A stretch of DNA of 15,378 bases from JBEKIK01 sp050013075 (GTDB lineage Bacteria; Planctomycetota; Planctomycetia; Pirellulales; Thermoguttaceae), in NCBI GenBank assembly GCA_050013075.1, contig JBEKFZ010000100.1, positions 1 to 15,378 of the forward strand, in the 5' to 3' direction. A program made the translations under genes and the position numbers. The notes under the pieces are model-generated. The model searched no databases and was not told the origin of the DNA. It saw only the letters and a list, made by a program, of their open reading frames with translations. This document shows, in pieces, positions 4,269 through 11,948 of this stretch. Position 1 is the stretch's first letter, and every line of letters starts with the position of its first letter.

Positions 4269-5891
4269 ATGAACGTACATCATATCTACAAATTATGCAT
4301 AGTCATCGCACTGGCAGCCCTTGGCACAAACTTTGGCTTAGACAAGGCAATATACGCACAGCCGGTCTCGGCCGATGCCGAGGCAGGGGTGCAAGTGCTA
4401 ACGCGCGGGCCGGTTCACGAAGCATTCGCTGAAACAGTGACTTACGATCCTGAACCGGGCATTGTAGCGCCGAAAGCGCCGCCGGCTGCTATCGAGGAAG
4501 TGCCGCCTGAACAGAAACCCTCGGGGGACAACGTCGCGTGGATCCCCGGCTACTGGGGCTGGGACGACGAGCGAAGCAATTTCCTTTGGGTTAGCGGCAT
4601 CTGGCGCGCACTGCCGCCTGGTCGACAATGGGTGCCAGGCTATTGGGGTAAGTTTGCGCAAGGCTTTCAATGGACTTCCGGGTACTGGGCCGACGCCAAA
4701 TTAAGCGAGGTTCAGTACTTGCCCGAGCCGCCTGCGACGGTTGAAGCCGGTCCTAACATTGCAGCGCCTTCGGCCGACGACATTTGGCAACCGGGTTGTT
4801 GGGTATGGCAGAACAGCCGCTACGCCTGGCGTCCCGGTTTCTGGGCCACAGCGCAGCCGGACTGGGTTTGGGTCCCTCCCCATTACGTTTGGTCGCCTCG
4901 CGGCTACGTCTTCGTCGATGGCTACAACGATTATGCGATCGCCCGTCGCGGCGTGCTGTTTGCGCCGGTTTATTTCGATGCGGACGTGTATGGGCGGCGA
5001 GGTTTCTCCTACTCGCCCGCGACGGTGATCGACCTGGCCGCGCTGACTAGCCATCTTTTCGTGCGGCCGCAATACCAACACTACTACTTCGGCGATTACT
5101 ACGCCGCTAATTATCAGGACGCGGGGTTCTACTCGTCGTATTCATACAACTCCAGCCGTTTCGGCTACGATCCGATCTACGCTCACACCCGCTGGCAGCA
5201 TCGGCAGGACGGTGAGTGGGAGCACCGCGTGGCAGCAGACTTTCAGAATCGCCGCGATCACGAGGATGCTCGGCCGCCGCGCACCTGGGCGGCCCAAAGA
5301 GCACTCGGCGCGAGTGGAGTTAGTTCCGGATTCGTGGCTGCCCCACTAACCCAACTGACAAAGAGCCAAGGCACTCCGCTGCGGTTTCAGCCGGTGGACC
5401 AGTTAGAGAGACAAAAGCTCGCTCAGCATGCCCAAGAGCTCCAACGATTCCGTGATGAGCGGCAAAACCTGGAAATCAACGCGGCGGGTGCTCCATCCGA
5501 AACGCGTACCAAGCAATTCGAGCCGGCCAGAGTAAAACTTCCCGGGTCTCCGATTGTGGGGAGATCGGCCGATCAGCTTGGCAAGGACCAGGCTCCACCG
5601 AAGATCTACAATGCTCCCAAGCCGGATCTCAAGGTCGAGCCCAAGCCGAGAGTGCATCTATCGGCGGGACAGCCGCAAGAACGCAAGGTGCAACTGGGGA
5701 CGCCGCAGGTGAACCGGACACCGCTCGATCAGCCTCAGCCGCAGCCGAAGGTCCAGCGGTCTGCGCCGCCGACACAAGTCAATCAGCCGGCCACGCAAAC
5801 ACATGTCAACCCGGCGGCGGATAAGCAATCGGGAGGACAGAACAAGGACAAATCCAATGACAAGGAAAAGGACAAGGGAAAAGACAAATAG
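4269..5891 (+). CDS. WXXGXW (YXWGXW) repeat secreted protein
   Basis: The 540-residue product has a signal peptide (basic start MNVHHIYK, hydrophobic 9-25, possible cleavage after IYA at about residue 31). Residues about 90-220 hold repeats of the WXXGXW type (WIPGYWGW, WVSGIW, WVPGYWG, WTSGYW, WQPGCWVW, WRPGFW, then WVPPHYVW). A Tyr-rich central part follows, and a low-complexity tail rich in Pro, Gln and Lys ends in DKEKDKGKDK. The repeat family (PF12779) has no settled function and is found in exported proteins. It is likely periplasmic or outer-surface. The start ATG 4269 has AAAGGAG upstream inside the end of the preceding gene, indicating translational coupling with the receiver-like protein, which may regulate or assist it. 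Confidence 0.85.
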   Translation: MNVHHIYKLCIVIALAALGTNFGLDKAIYAQPVSADAEAGVQVLTRGPVHEAFAETVTYDPEPGIVAPKAPPAAIEEVPPEQKPSGDNVAWIPGYWGWDDERSNFLWVSGIWRALPPGRQWVPGYWGKFAQGFQWTSGYWADAKLSEVQYLPEPPATVEAGPNIAAPSADDIWQPGCWVWQNSRYAWRPGFWATAQPDWVWVPPHYVWSPRGYVFVDGYNDYAIARRGVLFAPVYFDADVYGRRGFSYSPATVIDLAALTSHLFVRPQYQHYYFGDYYAANYQDAGFYSSYSYNSSRFGYDPIYAHTRWQHRQDGEWEHRVAADFQNRRDHEDARPPRTWAAQRALGASGVSSGFVAAPLTQLTKSQGTPLRFQPVDQLERQKLAQHAQELQRFRDERQNLEINAAGAPSETRTKQFEPARVKLPGSPIVGRSADQLGKDQAPPKIYNAPKPDLKVEPKPRVHLSAGQPQERKVQLGTPQVNRTPLDQPQPQPKVQRSAPPTQVNQPATQTHVNPAADKQSGGQNKDKSNDKEKDKGKDK

Positions 5892-5906
5892 GTGGTCGTC
5901 GCGGTT

Positions 5907-5924
5907 GAGCGAACCCGCTCATTT
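5907..5924 (+). terminator. Weak hairpin after the WXXGXW gene
   Basis: GAGCG (5907-5911) and CGCTC (5916-5920) form a 5-bp stem with loop aacc followed by ATTT. It is placed 15 bases after the stop codon. The stem is short and the T-tract poor. Confidence 0.3.
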
Positions 5925-5930
5925 AGTTTA

Positions 5931-6066
5931 AGAGCCTATCCCAATACAATAATGTCATTCTGAGCGAAGCGAAGAATCTAGAAGGGACATATGGCTAAAA
6001 TGGGTAATAGATTGCCAAATACGGAGATCCTTCGCTACGCTCAGGATGACTTTTGGGATAGGTTCT
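5931..6066. mobile_element. MITE-like element, about 136 bp
   Basis: The ends AGAGCCTATCCCAA (5931-5944) and TTGGGATAGGTTCT (6053-6066) are 14-bp inverted repeats with one mismatch. Inside, GTCATTCTGAGCGAAGCGAA and what follows (5953-5979) is complementary, with a few mismatches, to the stretch ending in CAGGATGAC at 6024-6050, so the unit folds on itself. No coding capacity is seen. The flanks TAA/TAA could be a short target duplication. The form fits a non-autonomous element mobilised by an IS in trans. It lies just before a broken lipoprotein gene. Confidence 0.75.
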
Positions 6067-6099
6067 AAGCGTCTGTACGAAGAAAAAGGAGATTTGATC

Positions 6100-6207
6100 A
6101 CGGCCCGATCTCCTTGGTTGTTGATGTTGGCCGTACTGTTTGCGGCCGTAGGGTGCGAGCAAAACTCTGTTTTTCAGACGCCCGAAAACCGCACGAGTAG
6201 TGAATAA
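6100..6207 (+). pseudogene. Broken or rudimentary lipoprotein gene (duplicate of 6433)
   Basis: Codon by codon this parallels the start of the gene at 6433: the leader aaaaaggagatttgatc, then ACG where the relative has ATG, followed by ARSPWLLMLAVLFAAVGCEQNS against ARCIWMLMLAVLFAAQGCERKP. It stops after 35 codons (TAA 6205-6207), before any of the coiled-coil body of the relative. A lipobox-like FAAVGC is kept. The start change (ATG to ACG) and short length suggest a pseudogene. A TTG two codons earlier (6094) is in frame but too close to GGAG to be convincing. A short lipopeptide starting at ACG or TTG cannot be excluded. Confidence 0.6.
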
Positions 6208-6232
6208 CATTTTTTTGCAAAGGAGTTTATGT

Positions 6233-6394
6233 ATGACTGTTGGAATGATCTTTTACGTGATAGCGGCCATAGTGCTGTTTTTGGGTGGTATCGGGTCAAT
6301 CATCATCCCGAAGCCGGAAATTTGGGGGCTGTTCTGTATTGCGCTCGGCCTACTTTTGGACGAGTATGATTTTGGTTTTAGACACCGCCGTTAG
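6233..6394 (+). CDS. Small two-TM membrane protein, unknown
   Basis: The 53-residue product has hydrophobic segments at about 5-25 (MIFYVIAAIVLFLGGIGSIII) and 32-47 (GLFCIALGLLL), joined by the short turn PKPEIW, and ends in the basic tail FGFRHRR. It should form a membrane hairpin. I recognise no named family. ATG 6233 has AAAGGAG seven bases upstream, which makes translation likely despite its size. It lies between the two copies of the lipoprotein start and belongs to the same run of tiny envelope genes. Confidence 0.7.
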   Translation: MTVGMIFYVIAAIVLFLGGIGSIIIPKPEIWGLFCIALGLLLDEYDFGFRHRR

Positions 6395-6432
6395 GCGGCC
6401 GATGGTCTGTGCATAAAAAAGGAGGTTTGATC

Positions 6433-6870
6433 ATGGCCCGATGTATTTGGATGTTGATGTTGGCCGTGCTGTTTGCGGCCCAAGGATGCGAACGAAAACC
6501 CGCTGATCGGACACACGGAAAGGTCACGTCCGAAGACGTGCGCCGCGATGCCAGCCAGGCCGTTGAAACTGCTGCCGAGTACTCCCAGCAGACCAAGGAA
6601 GAGTTCCAGAAGAAGCTCGAAATCCAATTCAACGAGCTGGACGCCAAAATCGCCAGGCTCCGCGAGAAAGGGCGCGACCTGAAGGACGAGGCCAAAGCCA
6701 ACTGGGATCGGAAGATGGCCGATCTGGAAAAGAAACGGGAAGCGGCACGCGCCAAGCTGGCCGAGGTCGGTCACTCGAGCGCGGAGGCTTGGAAGGACGT
6801 CCGGAAGGGAGCCCAGTCGGCCTGGGACGAATTGGACAAATCCTTCCGCGACGCGTCGCGAGAGTTCTGA
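6433..6870 (+). CDS. Lipoprotein with long coiled-coil body
   Basis: The 145-residue product starts MARCIWMLMLAVLFAAQGC. This is a lipoprotein-type signal peptide with the modified Cys at residue 19, although Gln at -2 is unusual. From about residue 35 to the end it is a continuous charged helix with heptad-like pattern (TKEEFQKKLEIQFNELDAKIARLREKG), rich in Ala, Lys and Glu, resembling apolipoprotein or LEA-like helical proteins. It is probably tethered to a membrane and extends into the periplasm. Family unknown. The start ATG 6433 has a perfect AAAGGAGG. A diverged copy of its first 80 bp lies 333 bp upstream. It precedes the CsbD-like gene by 47 bp. Confidence 0.75.
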   Translation: MARCIWMLMLAVLFAAQGCERKPADRTHGKVTSEDVRRDASQAVETAAEYSQQTKEEFQKKLEIQFNELDAKIARLREKGRDLKDEAKANWDRKMADLEKKREAARAKLAEVGHSSAEAWKDVRKGAQSAWDELDKSFRDASREF

Positions 6871-6917
6871 TCGATAAGCTGTTACGAAAACAAACTTTAG
6901 GAAAAGGAGTCGCCATC

Positions 6918-7094
6918 ATGGGTGGTAAGACAGACGTGGTGAAAGGCCGAATCAAGGAAGCCGCCGGCGCCTTGACCGGTAACGACAAGCTTCGCGAGGA
7001 AGGAAAGACCGACCAGGCGGTTGGCAAAGCCAAGCAAGCCGCAAAAAAGGCCGTCGACAAAGTCAAGAAAGCCGTGAGAAAAGCGTTCAAGTGA
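6918..7094 (+). CDS. CsbD family stress protein
   Basis: The 58-residue product matches the CsbD family: an early VKGRIKEAAGALTGNDKLREEGK core, then a Lys/Ala-rich repeat (QAVGKAKQAAKKAVDKVKKAV). CsbD-like proteins are small, soluble, poorly structured, and accumulate in general or osmotic stress; their molecular role is unknown. It is as short as the usual 55-75 residues. ATG 6918 has AAAGGAG nine bases upstream. The upstream motif GTTACGAAAACAA recalls GTTACGAACAA before the gene at 2882, a possible shared regulatory element, but two copies prove little. Confidence 0.88.
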   Translation: MGGKTDVVKGRIKEAAGALTGNDKLREEGKTDQAVGKAKQAAKKAVDKVKKAVRKAFK

Positions 7095-7109
7095 TTAGGG
7101 AGTCATGCG

Positions 7110-7421
7110 ATGAAAGCTACCATAGAGCTGCCGAAAGCATTTTCCGTACGTGATGATCGTGAGCTTCCGCTCATTAAAGACCTGATGGCGCGGCTGAATC
7201 CAAAGCTATTGGTCGTTCAAGTAGCGACGGGGGTGCATATCGACGGTGGCTACACCGTCAATTGGGGCCTTGTCTACATGGAAGGCCAGCCACTCACGGA
7301 CGCGGATGTGGCGGCCGCGTTGAAGGAGGCGGGGCTGGATGCCCAACACAACGCGGAGATCCAGCCATCGCGCATTTGGGTCAATAATGATCCTGGGATT
7401 ACCGAAATACCGCCCGAGTGA
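7110..7421 (+). CDS. Unknown soluble protein of 103 residues
   Basis: I do not recognise this protein. It has an alpha/beta composition with no signal peptide or membrane segment: a start MKATIELPKAFSVRDD, a helix PLIKDLMARLNP, a strand LLVVQVATGVHIDGGYTVNWGLVYM, a helix TDADVAAALKEAGLD, and an acidic, Pro-containing end. The balanced codon use and the GGGAG placed nine bases before ATG 7110 indicate a real gene. It lies 15 bp after the CsbD-like gene, probably in the same transcript, and is followed by a repeat-rich gap. Confidence 0.7.
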   Translation: MKATIELPKAFSVRDDRELPLIKDLMARLNPKLLVVQVATGVHIDGGYTVNWGLVYMEGQPLTDADVAAALKEAGLDAQHNAEIQPSRIWVNNDPGITEIPPE

Positions 7422-7479
7422 TTGTACATGTCCTGGCAATAGAAAGCCCCGAGGAAGAGCATCTAAAGCGTTAGTCCGC

Positions 7480-7600
7480 ATTTCTCACCAACGTGTGCCA
7501 CTGCTTGGCGCAAGCCAAGCAGTGAACGGTGATTCGAGCAAGCACTGCTTCTACGAAGCAGTGGCACACTGTCTTGCAACGTACCGGTTTGGTGAGAAAT
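7480..7600. repeat. Palindromic MITE-like repeat, 121 bp
   Basis: ATTTCTCACCAA (7480-7491) is the exact inverse of 7589-7600, and GTGTGCCACTGCTT (7493-7506) is the exact inverse of 7556-7569. Within it are two nested hairpins: CACTGCTTGGC-gcaa-GCCAAGCAGTG (7499-7524) and CACTGCTT-ctacg-AAGCAGTG (7543-7563). It fills most of the gap before the GH13 gene and has no coding capacity. It could fold into a strong RNA structure in a readthrough transcript. Confidence 0.8.
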
Positions 7601-7664
7601 ACAGATTAGGGCTAGCGATTGCGGAAAGTGAATCTGTGACTTAACTCGGTGAAAGAGTACATCT

Positions 7665-9509
7665 ATGTCAACAATATCACCCGAGAAAATTCGAGCCGGA
7701 ATGGGGTCAATCCCTCACGAGTCGGGCGTCGCGTTTCGTGTATGGGTTCCCCACGCCGACGCGGTGTACGTCACGGGCTCGTTTAACGATTGGTCACCCG
7801 ATGCACACCCAATGCAGCGTGAGGGGAGTGAGTTTTGGTACGCGGATATCTCTTCTGCCGCCATCGGCAACGAGTATCGGTACCGGATCGTAACCGGCGA
7901 CAAGCAACTGCTGCGCATCGACCCCTATGCGCGCCAGGTTACCAGTTCGGTGGGCAACGCGGTTGTCTACGACCCGCACTTCGACTGGGAAGGCGACGAT
8001 TATCATATTCCTCCAGTCAACGAACTCGTGATTTATGAAATGCACTTGGGAACCTTTCACGACAAGGAAGATGGAAAGTCGGACAAGTTCGAGGAAGCCC
8101 TGAAAAAACTCGATCATTTGCAGCGATTGGGCGTGAACGTCCTGGAAGTGATGCCCTTGGCCCAGTTCGCCGGCGATTTGTCGTGGGGATACAACCCCGC
8201 TTGCGTTTTCGCCGTGGAAACCAACTACGGCGGTCCGAGCGGCTTCAAGCGGTTCGTCAAAGCGGCGCATCGAGCCGGCCTGGCGGTGATCCTGGACGTC
8301 GTCTACAACCACTTCGGCCCCGGCGATCTCGATCTGTGGCAATTTGACGGCTGGAGCGAAAACGGCATGGGCGGCATCTACTTCTACAACGACTGGCATG
8401 CGGATACCCCTTGGGGGCTGACTCGCCCCGACTACGGCCGCAAAGAAGTCCGCCAATTCATCCGCGACAACGCCCTCATGTGGCTCGATGAATATCACGT
8501 CGACGGCCTGCGATTCGACATGACGCTGTATATCCACAACGTGCGGGCATCCAACGATCCGGACGGCGACTTGCCAGACGGATGGAGTCTTGTCCAGTGG
8601 ATCAATCGCGACATAAAGCAGCGGTATCCGGGACGAATCACGATCGCCGAGGATTTGCAGAACAACGACCGGATCACCAAGCCCGTCGATCAGGCTGGAG
8701 GCGGTTTCACGGCCCAATGGGACGCCCGCTTTGTGCATCCCGTGCGGGCCGCCGTCATCGCGCCCAACGATGAGCAACGCTCCCTGGAGAGCATTCGCGG
8801 ATTGCTCGAATCGAGCTTCAACGGAGACCCGTTCCAACGCGTGATCTACAGCGAGTCGCACGACGAAGTGGCGAATGGACAAGCCCGCGTTCCTTCGGAA
8901 ATCGACACCAAGGATTCCGACAACTGGTTCGCGCAAAAACGCTCGACATTGGCGGCCGCTTTGGTGTTCACCGCGCCGGGCATTCCGATGCTCTTTCAGG
9001 GACAGGAGTTCTTGGAAGACGGCTGGTTCCAGGATTCGGTTCCGCTGGACTGGCACAAGTCGGAGGAGTTCAGCGGCCTGGTGCGGATGTATCGCGACTC
9101 GATTCATCTTCGCCTCAACCGATCGGGCTGTACTCGCGGCCTCTCGGGATCTGGAATGAATATCTTCCATCAGAATCAGGCCGACAACATGATTGCGTTT
9201 CATCGTTGGCACCAACGCGGCCCCGGTGATGATGTCGTGGTCGTCGCGAATTTCTCACATGTATCCCACGAGAATTACAGGCTGGGGTTTCCGTCGCCGG
9301 GAACGTGGCGATTGCGCCTGAATAGCGACTGGAAGGGCTACAGCCGCGCCTTTGGAAACCGGGCTTGCTCCGACGTGGTCGCCGCAGCAGAACCGCCGGA
9401 CGCGGCCCCGAACACCAGCGCCCCGCAGCGGGATGGATTTCCCGCCGCGGGATTGATCGGCATCGGACCGTATAGCGTATTGATATTTTCGCAGGACAAC
9501 AACCTCTAG
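7665..9509 (+). CDS. GH13 alpha-glucan branching-enzyme-type protein
   Basis: The 614-residue product has an N-terminal CBM48-like domain (about 20-100; VAFRVWVPHADAVYVTGSFNDW), a GH13 TIM barrel (about 120-480) and a C-terminal beta domain. The visible GH13 motifs are DVVYNHFG (about 210-217), nucleophile Asp285 in GLRFDMT, acid/base Glu329 in ITIAED, and the third acid Asp400 in SESHDE, so the active site is complete. Length and layout fit short 1,4-alpha-glucan branching proteins or malto-oligosyltrehalose trehalohydrolase (TreZ); the sequence favours the branching-protein side but does not settle it. Its role would be glycogen or trehalose metabolism in the cytosol. The start ATG 7665 has only a weak GAAAGAG. 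The truncated bacterioferritin gene begins 14 bases after its stop. Confidence 0.88.
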   Translation: MSTISPEKIRAGMGSIPHESGVAFRVWVPHADAVYVTGSFNDWSPDAHPMQREGSEFWYADISSAAIGNEYRYRIVTGDKQLLRIDPYARQVTSSVGNAVVYDPHFDWEGDDYHIPPVNELVIYEMHLGTFHDKEDGKSDKFEEALKKLDHLQRLGVNVLEVMPLAQFAGDLSWGYNPACVFAVETNYGGPSGFKRFVKAAHRAGLAVILDVVYNHFGPGDLDLWQFDGWSENGMGGIYFYNDWHADTPWGLTRPDYGRKEVRQFIRDNALMWLDEYHVDGLRFDMTLYIHNVRASNDPDGDLPDGWSLVQWINRDIKQRYPGRITIAEDLQNNDRITKPVDQAGGGFTAQWDARFVHPVRAAVIAPNDEQRSLESIRGLLESSFNGDPFQRVIYSESHDEVANGQARVPSEIDTKDSDNWFAQKRSTLAAALVFTAPGIPMLFQGQEFLEDGWFQDSVPLDWHKSEEFSGLVRMYRDSIHLRLNRSGCTRGLSGSGMNIFHQNQADNMIAFHRWHQRGPGDDVVVVANFSHVSHENYRLGFPSPGTWRLRLNSDWKGYSRAFGNRACSDVVAAAEPPDAAPNTSAPQRDGFPAAGLIGIGPYSVLIFSQDNNL

Positions 9510-9523
9510 TAAAGGAGAGTCGC

Positions 9524-9625
9524 ATGAAAGGTGACGAAAGAGTGGTTAAGAAGCTCGACGAGTTGTTGAGCGACGAGTTGACGGCCATTAACCAGTACAT
9601 GGTCCATTCGGAGATACATGCGTAA
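9524..9625 (+). pseudogene. bfr: Bacterioferritin, truncated after 33 codons
   Basis: The opening MKGDERVVKKLDELLSDELT then AINQYMVHSEIHA is the first helix of bacterioferritin, including the ferroxidase Glu18 and Tyr25. Full-length Bfr is about 155-160 residues. Here TAA follows at residue 34 and no later Bfr helix is found in any frame of the next 90 bp, after which the opposite-strand gene ends. The Shine-Dalgarno AAAGGAG is intact. The gene was probably cut by a rearrangement that brought in the leftward genes. The product could not form a ferritin cage. Confidence 0.8.
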
Positions 9626-9715
9626 CTTCTCGGCGAAGGTTAGGACAGGCCTGTAAATGCATACCCAAGCCTTTGGCAATGCCAGGCAGTAATAAATAGT
9701 AACATTTGTTTTAAT

Positions 9716-11755
9716 CTATCGAGGCCGCCCGGCGGGGCGATAGGAATTCAACCAATTTTCGATCTCTTCGGCTTGAGCGGTCCGGCCCTTGGATCGGGCA
9801 AGTTCTATGGCCTTTCGGGCCGCGGCTATGGCATCGGCCGAGCGGCCTGCTTTGGCATAGGCCAACACCAAGTTGGAATACGCGGCGTCGTAGTCGGGCT
9901 TAAGCCGTATTGCTTGCTCATATTGTTCGATCGCCTCGGGCAACCAGCCCGTATGATCCAATGCGCAGCCCAGATTGTTGTGGGCCTCGGCATAGCCGGG
10001 ATCGAGGATTAGGGCTTGATTGTAATGTTCGATCGCCTCGGAAAACCGGCCGATATCGGCCAGAGCGATGCCCAGGTTATTATGGGCCTCGGTGAAGTTG
10101 GGCTTGCTCTGCAGGGCATGTCGATAATGTTCGATTGCTTCCAGCGGTTGGCCACTGTGGATAAATATATTGCCATAATTGTAGTGGACCTCGGCATAGT
10201 CGGGCTCGAGTTTTAGGGCTTGCTCGAAGTGTTCGATCGCCTGTTGATATTGGCCTATTGCCTTCAAAGCGGTACCCAGGTTGTAGTGGGCCTTGGCATA
10301 GTTGGAATTAAGCTCCAAGGCCCGTTGGCAATGTTCGATCGCATCGCGCGGCCGGCCTGCTTGGATCAATACATTGCCCAGATTATTTTGGGCCATCCAA
10401 CAATTCGGATTTTTTTCCAGCGTGGCCGTATAAAGGACTATGTTGTCGCGGTAAATTTCACTTTGCCTGTAAGTCAGAAATGCGAGAGTTCCCGCCACAA
10501 CAACGGCGACGACGGTTGCCGCCCGGCGTTCTCCGCCCCGCGCCCGCCGCCGCCAAACGCTCCAAGACGCCGCCGCCAATGCAATCACCCCGATTATGGC
10601 GATGTGCTGATAGTGGTCGGCCACCAGCGAATACTTCATGAAGCCCACGTCCGTAAAACCCATTACCGGCACAAGCGCCGCGCAGAAAAAAACCCAGGCA
10701 AACAACAACGGCCGGCTCCAGCTTTTTCTGTATCGCCACAGCGCCGCCGTAACGGCCAATGCACCAACAAGCGGCAGCCACCACAGCGGATTGCCGTGCT
10801 CGATCTGCCACTGCGGATAGATAAAGGCCAGATCAAAGGGCAAAATCGCCTTGTACAGGTAGAACCATACCACTGCGCCCGCCCCCAACACACGCTCCGT
10901 GAAATCGGCGTTTCGCACCATTACTTCCTCGCCGTGCGATTGGAACCAGAGGTTCACTGCCGTCAGCGCCACGGCGACCGCGAAAAATGGGACTGTTCGC
11001 ACTATATCCCAACGGGAGATGAAGACAGTCCACCGCGGACGCAGCCACCAAACTATCGCCAATAGCAAAATCGGCAATATCGCCGCCGATCCCTTGCTGA
11101 GCATCGCCAACACAAACGCCGCCAGGCTCAACCAGTACCAAAAATAAAAGGATGAAGGATGAGGGATGAAGGATGAATCAGCGGGCAGAGGACGGTGAAC
11201 CATGGACAATTTAGCCGCGAGCCGAGGGGGAGCGAGTCCGAAATATTTCAAATACCACAAAATCGACAGCAGGAAGAACAACAGCGACATCATGTTTTTC
11301 CGCTGCGCTATCCAAGCCGCCGATTCCACGTTCACCGGGTGCACGGCAAAGATCACGGCCGCCAAAAAGGCCCCGGGGATGGATAATCTCCGCATGATAA
11401 TCCAAATCAGCAACGATTCGACGACATGCAGGATCAGGTTAGTGACATGGTAGCCCGGGGAGTTCATCGCCCAGAGGCGCCACTCGAACCAGAGTGCGGT
11501 ATTTGTCACCGGCCAATAGTCGTACGGTTCGGTGGTGCACCAAAATTGGAACAGGCCGTCGGGGGCCTTGATGGACGGATTTTTCGTCAGAAGTACGTCG
11601 TCGTCCAAGATGAACCCGCCGTTTAACGCGGGAAGATAAGCAACAAAGGCCATGACGGCGATTATCGCTACTCCAGCCGCCACGATCAGACTCGGCCCAG
11701 ATGACACACAGGCCCACGACCATGGCCGGGCAGCATACTTATGGAAATTATTCAT
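9716..11755 (-). CDS. TMTC-like multi-TM protein with TPR repeats
   Basis: The 679-residue product has an N-terminal membrane region (about 22-445, roughly ten hydrophobic segments) followed by six 34-residue TPRs (449-652; units such as YAEAHNNLGIALADIGRFSEAIEHYNQAL). The first outer loop has FILDDDVLLTKNP (Asp51-53) and WPVTNTALWFEWRLW, then GYHVTNLILHV, the pattern of TMTC-like GT-C glycosyltransferases (O-mannosyl transferase relatives). A role in transferring a lipid-linked sugar to exported proteins is plausible but unproven. Residues about 194-206 are encoded by heptamer repeats. Its ATG 11755 overlaps a relic stop codon (ATGA) of a 36-bp copy of the end of the gene at 13540, so it was once translationally coupled to that gene. 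Confidence 0.8.
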   Translation of the reverse strand: MNNFHKYAARPWSWACVSSGPSLIVAAGVAIIAVMAFVAYLPALNGGFILDDDVLLTKNPSIKAPDGLFQFWCTTEPYDYWPVTNTALWFEWRLWAMNSPGYHVTNLILHVVESLLIWIIMRRLSIPGAFLAAVIFAVHPVNVESAAWIAQRKNMMSLLFFLLSILWYLKYFGLAPPRLAAKLSMVHRPLPADSSFIPHPSSFYFWYWLSLAAFVLAMLSKGSAAILPILLLAIVWWLRPRWTVFISRWDIVRTVPFFAVAVALTAVNLWFQSHGEEVMVRNADFTERVLGAGAVVWFYLYKAILPFDLAFIYPQWQIEHGNPLWWLPLVGALAVTAALWRYRKSWSRPLLFAWVFFCAALVPVMGFTDVGFMKYSLVADHYQHIAIIGVIALAAASWSVWRRRARGGERRAATVVAVVVAGTLAFLTYRQSEIYRDNIVLYTATLEKNPNCWMAQNNLGNVLIQAGRPRDAIEHCQRALELNSNYAKAHYNLGTALKAIGQYQQAIEHFEQALKLEPDYAEVHYNYGNIFIHSGQPLEAIEHYRHALQSKPNFTEAHNNLGIALADIGRFSEAIEHYNQALILDPGYAEAHNNLGCALDHTGWLPEAIEQYEQAIRLKPDYDAAYSNLVLAYAKAGRSADAIAAARKAIELARSKGRTAQAEEIENWLNSYRPAGRPR
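11150..11177. repeat. Four GGATGAA heptamers inside the TPR gene
   Basis: GGATGAA, GGATGAG, GGATGAA and GGATGAA stand in tandem. Read in the gene they encode the low-complexity stretch SSFIPHPSSF in a loop between membrane segments. Such heptamer tracts recall short tandem repeats spread through genomes; a related GGATAAA tract lies at 11913-11948. Confidence 0.85.
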
Positions 11756-11786
11756 TTCATCGAGATCGCCCTGGCCAAGGGCTGAA
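11751..11786. repeat. 36-bp direct repeat, left copy
   Basis: This copy is identical over 36 bp to 13539-13574. On the minus strand it reads as the last codons of the gene at 13540-14283 (QPLARAISMK-stop), here detached from that gene and fused to the start of the TPR gene. Confidence 0.97.
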
Positions 11787-11912
11787 CAATGGATAATGGG
11801 AACTTGAGTCTTATTATGTACTTAGCGGATTGACTGTTATTCGCAAACGCCGTTACACGACTGGAAAATATCATTTGTATACACTGCTAGCAGGATAAAA
11901 GACTCCAGACCT

Positions 11913-11948
11913 CTTTATCCTTTTACCTTTATCCTTTTATCCCTTTAT
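11913..11948. repeat. Heptamer-type tract CTTTATC/CTTTTAC
   Basis: Five 7-8 bp units (ctttatc, cttttac, ctttatc, cttttatc, cctttat) run in tandem and overlap the stop codon of the PD-(D/E)XK-like gene. On the minus strand they read GGATAAA-type, close to the GGATGAA units at 11150-11177. Confidence 0.75.

Noticed and set aside
2411..7600. CRISPR array suspected from the many repeats
   Set aside because: The repeats are inverted pairs or single tandem duplications of different sequence, without regular spacing of one direct repeat.
7794..9215. A 473-codon open frame antisense to the GH13 gene
   Set aside because: The opposite strand encodes a complete GH13 enzyme with all catalytic residues. 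The antisense frame has no family resemblance and no ribosome binding site; it arises from codon bias.
10220..11065. A 281-codon plus-strand frame within the TPR gene
   Set aside because: The minus strand has clear membrane segments and TPRs. The plus frame is an antisense shadow of repeats and GC-rich codons.
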